NCBI GenBank assembly: GCA_021778375.1
Contig: JAJYCM010000031.1
Span: 1-16,030 of the forward strand
Reading direction: 5' to 3'
DNA length: 16,030 bases
Source of the DNA: Bacteroidota bacterium
GTDB taxonomy: Bacteria > Bacteroidota > Ignavibacteria > Ignavibacteriales > Ignavibacteriaceae
Part shown: positions 15,560-16,030 of the stretch, one piece after another
Numbering within the stretch: the first letter of the stretch is position 1
Layout of the letters: each line of letters starts with the position of its first letter
Notes under the pieces: model-generated
What the model was told of the DNA's origin: nothing
Seen by the model: the letters and a program-made list of their open reading frames with translations, nothing else
The model's database searches: none
Position numbers and translations under genes: made by a program

Positions 15560-15606
15560 CCGTCATCGTCTTGATTTTATATCAGGATGTATGACGGTTT
15601 TTTTTT
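15560..15606 (+). terminator. Strong intrinsic terminator between the 416-aa gene and the HTH gene
   Basis: CCGTCAT pairs with ATGACGG, and the inner CGTCTTGAT pairs with ATCAGGATG with G-T wobbles. This gives a 16-bp stem with one T bulge and a TTTAT loop, followed by nine T residues. This is a textbook rho-independent terminator. It implies that the HTH gene 31 bp downstream is either separately transcribed or reached by antitermination. Confidence 0.85.
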
Positions 15607-15637
15607 GCAATAACCTCATTTAAGGGAAGGAGTGGAA

Positions 15638-15934
15638 ATGAAAACGGATGTAATTGAGTCGAATCTTAGGGAGATCAAAGATCTCCTGAAGGGGAAAAAC
15701 GATACGCCGTTAAATTTTGTTCAAGCTGCCAAGTATTTAAGCATTTCTCAGTCTCATCTTTACAAGTTAACTAGTCAAAGGAAGATTCCGTTTCATAAGC
15801 CGACGGGAAAGTATCTTTATTTTTTCAGGAGTGAGCTGGATTTGTGGATTGTGAATAATGAGAAGATGGAGGAAGCTGGCGCTGGGATTGAGGGGCTGAG
15901 CCTAGAAAAAGAAGAAGAAAATGAACCGCCCTGA
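15638..15934 (+). CDS. Excisionase-family helix-turn-helix DNA-binding protein
   Basis: This 98-residue protein has a MerR-like winged HTH of the excisionase/HTH_17 type at about residues 25-71: LNFVQAAKYLSISQSHLYKLTSQRKIP, then a wing ending GKYLYFFRSELDLWI. The family binds DNA as excision directionality factors or small regulators of integrative elements. I chose the ATG at 15638 because AAGGAG (15627-15632) is 5 nt upstream; a GTG at 15632 is also in frame but overlaps that site. The C-terminus is acidic (KEEENEPP). The stop codon lies in the loop of a hairpin. The strand, context and upstream operator-like repeats suggest a control gene of a mobile element that continues beyond the right edge. 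Confidence 0.88.
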   Translation: MKTDVIESNLREIKDLLKGKNDTPLNFVQAAKYLSISQSHLYKLTSQRKIPFHKPTGKYLYFFRSELDLWIVNNEKMEEAGAGIEGLSLEKEEENEPP

Positions 15935-15950
15935 GGGGGTTTATTTTCTT
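15915..15950 (+). terminator. Terminator hairpin containing the HTH gene's stop codon
   Basis: AAGAAAAT, AACC and CCC pair with GGG, GGTT and ATTTTCTT around a TGA loop, with one bulged G. The stem is about 16 bp. The loop TGA is the stop codon of the HTH gene, and a short T-run follows. The A/T-rich outer stem gives it a U-tract in both directions. Confidence 0.7.
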
Positions 15951-15971
15951 TTGCTCTTAGACAAAAGAAAA
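15944..15971 (+). promoter_or_regulatory. Alternative hairpin overlapping the terminator
   Basis: TTTTCTTTTG at 15944-15953 is a perfect 10-bp reverse complement of 15962-15971 around an 8-nt loop. It uses the same bases as the 3' arm of the preceding terminator, so the two cannot form together. The remaining 59 bp to the window end show no gene I can support. Confidence 0.5.
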
Positions 15972-16030
15972 AGTCATTGCATAAAACTAATAAATACTTT
16001 TCTTGACCCCGCATAGATTGCGAGATCGGA

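Noticed and set aside
15817..16014. Minus-strand 65-aa ORF opposite the HTH gene
   Set aside because: It is mostly the complement of the HTH coding region and its terminator; low-complexity Ser/Pro composition.
1..16030. CRISPR array, tRNA or rRNA genes
   Set aside because: I saw no regularly spaced repeats, cloverleaf-like segments or rRNA-like conserved sequence on either strand.

Overview
The window is AT-rich, with long Lys/Asn/Ile-rich proteins. It carries an S23-type four-helix-bundle ORF, a DUF3800 gene and a phage-like small membrane protein. This mix suggests a member of the Bacteroidota/Ignavibacteriota (FCB) group, but there is no rRNA or housekeeping gene to confirm it. It reads as an accessory (defence-island or mobile-element) region, not core genome.

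Layout: positions 1-234 are non-coding with degenerate direct repeats. From 13797 down to 669, one long minus-strand gene cluster reads, in transcription order: type III DNA methyltransferase (mod); a membrane-anchored P-loop NTPase; a 30-codon broken copy of the res start; a DUF3800 RNase H-fold protein; a 160-aa putative small nuclease or toxin; the type III restriction subunit (res); an 89-aa orphan; and a large KAP-type membrane NTPase. A holin-like 86-aa protein lies further downstream (495-235). A 442-bp divergent intergenic region separates mod from a plus-strand pair: a 416-aa unknown protein and an excisionase-like HTH protein, with terminators and palindromic repeats between and after them.

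The most unusual object is inside mod. A complete 122-codon four-helix-bundle ORF (the protein family carried by 23S rRNA intervening sequences) sits on the same strand as mod in a different reading frame. It has its own Shine-Dalgarno-like site, and a 26-bp imperfect inverted repeat bounds a segment of exactly 426 bp (142 codons). Mod stays open through the insert, so both frames of one mobile-looking element are open. The second unusual object is a duplicated res 5' end just before the DUF3800 gene, which marks where a two-gene nuclease cassette seems to have entered a mod-res operon.

Working together: Mod and Res have all the motifs for modification, DNA translocation and PD-(D/E)XK cleavage. 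The two NTPases with paired membrane segments, the DUF3800 protein and the 160-aa protein are packed into the same transcription unit with overlaps or short gaps. I infer a composite anti-phage system in which type III R-M is joined to membrane NTPases and an RNA- or DNA-targeting nuclease pair. That joint function is inference; the arrangement is seen directly.
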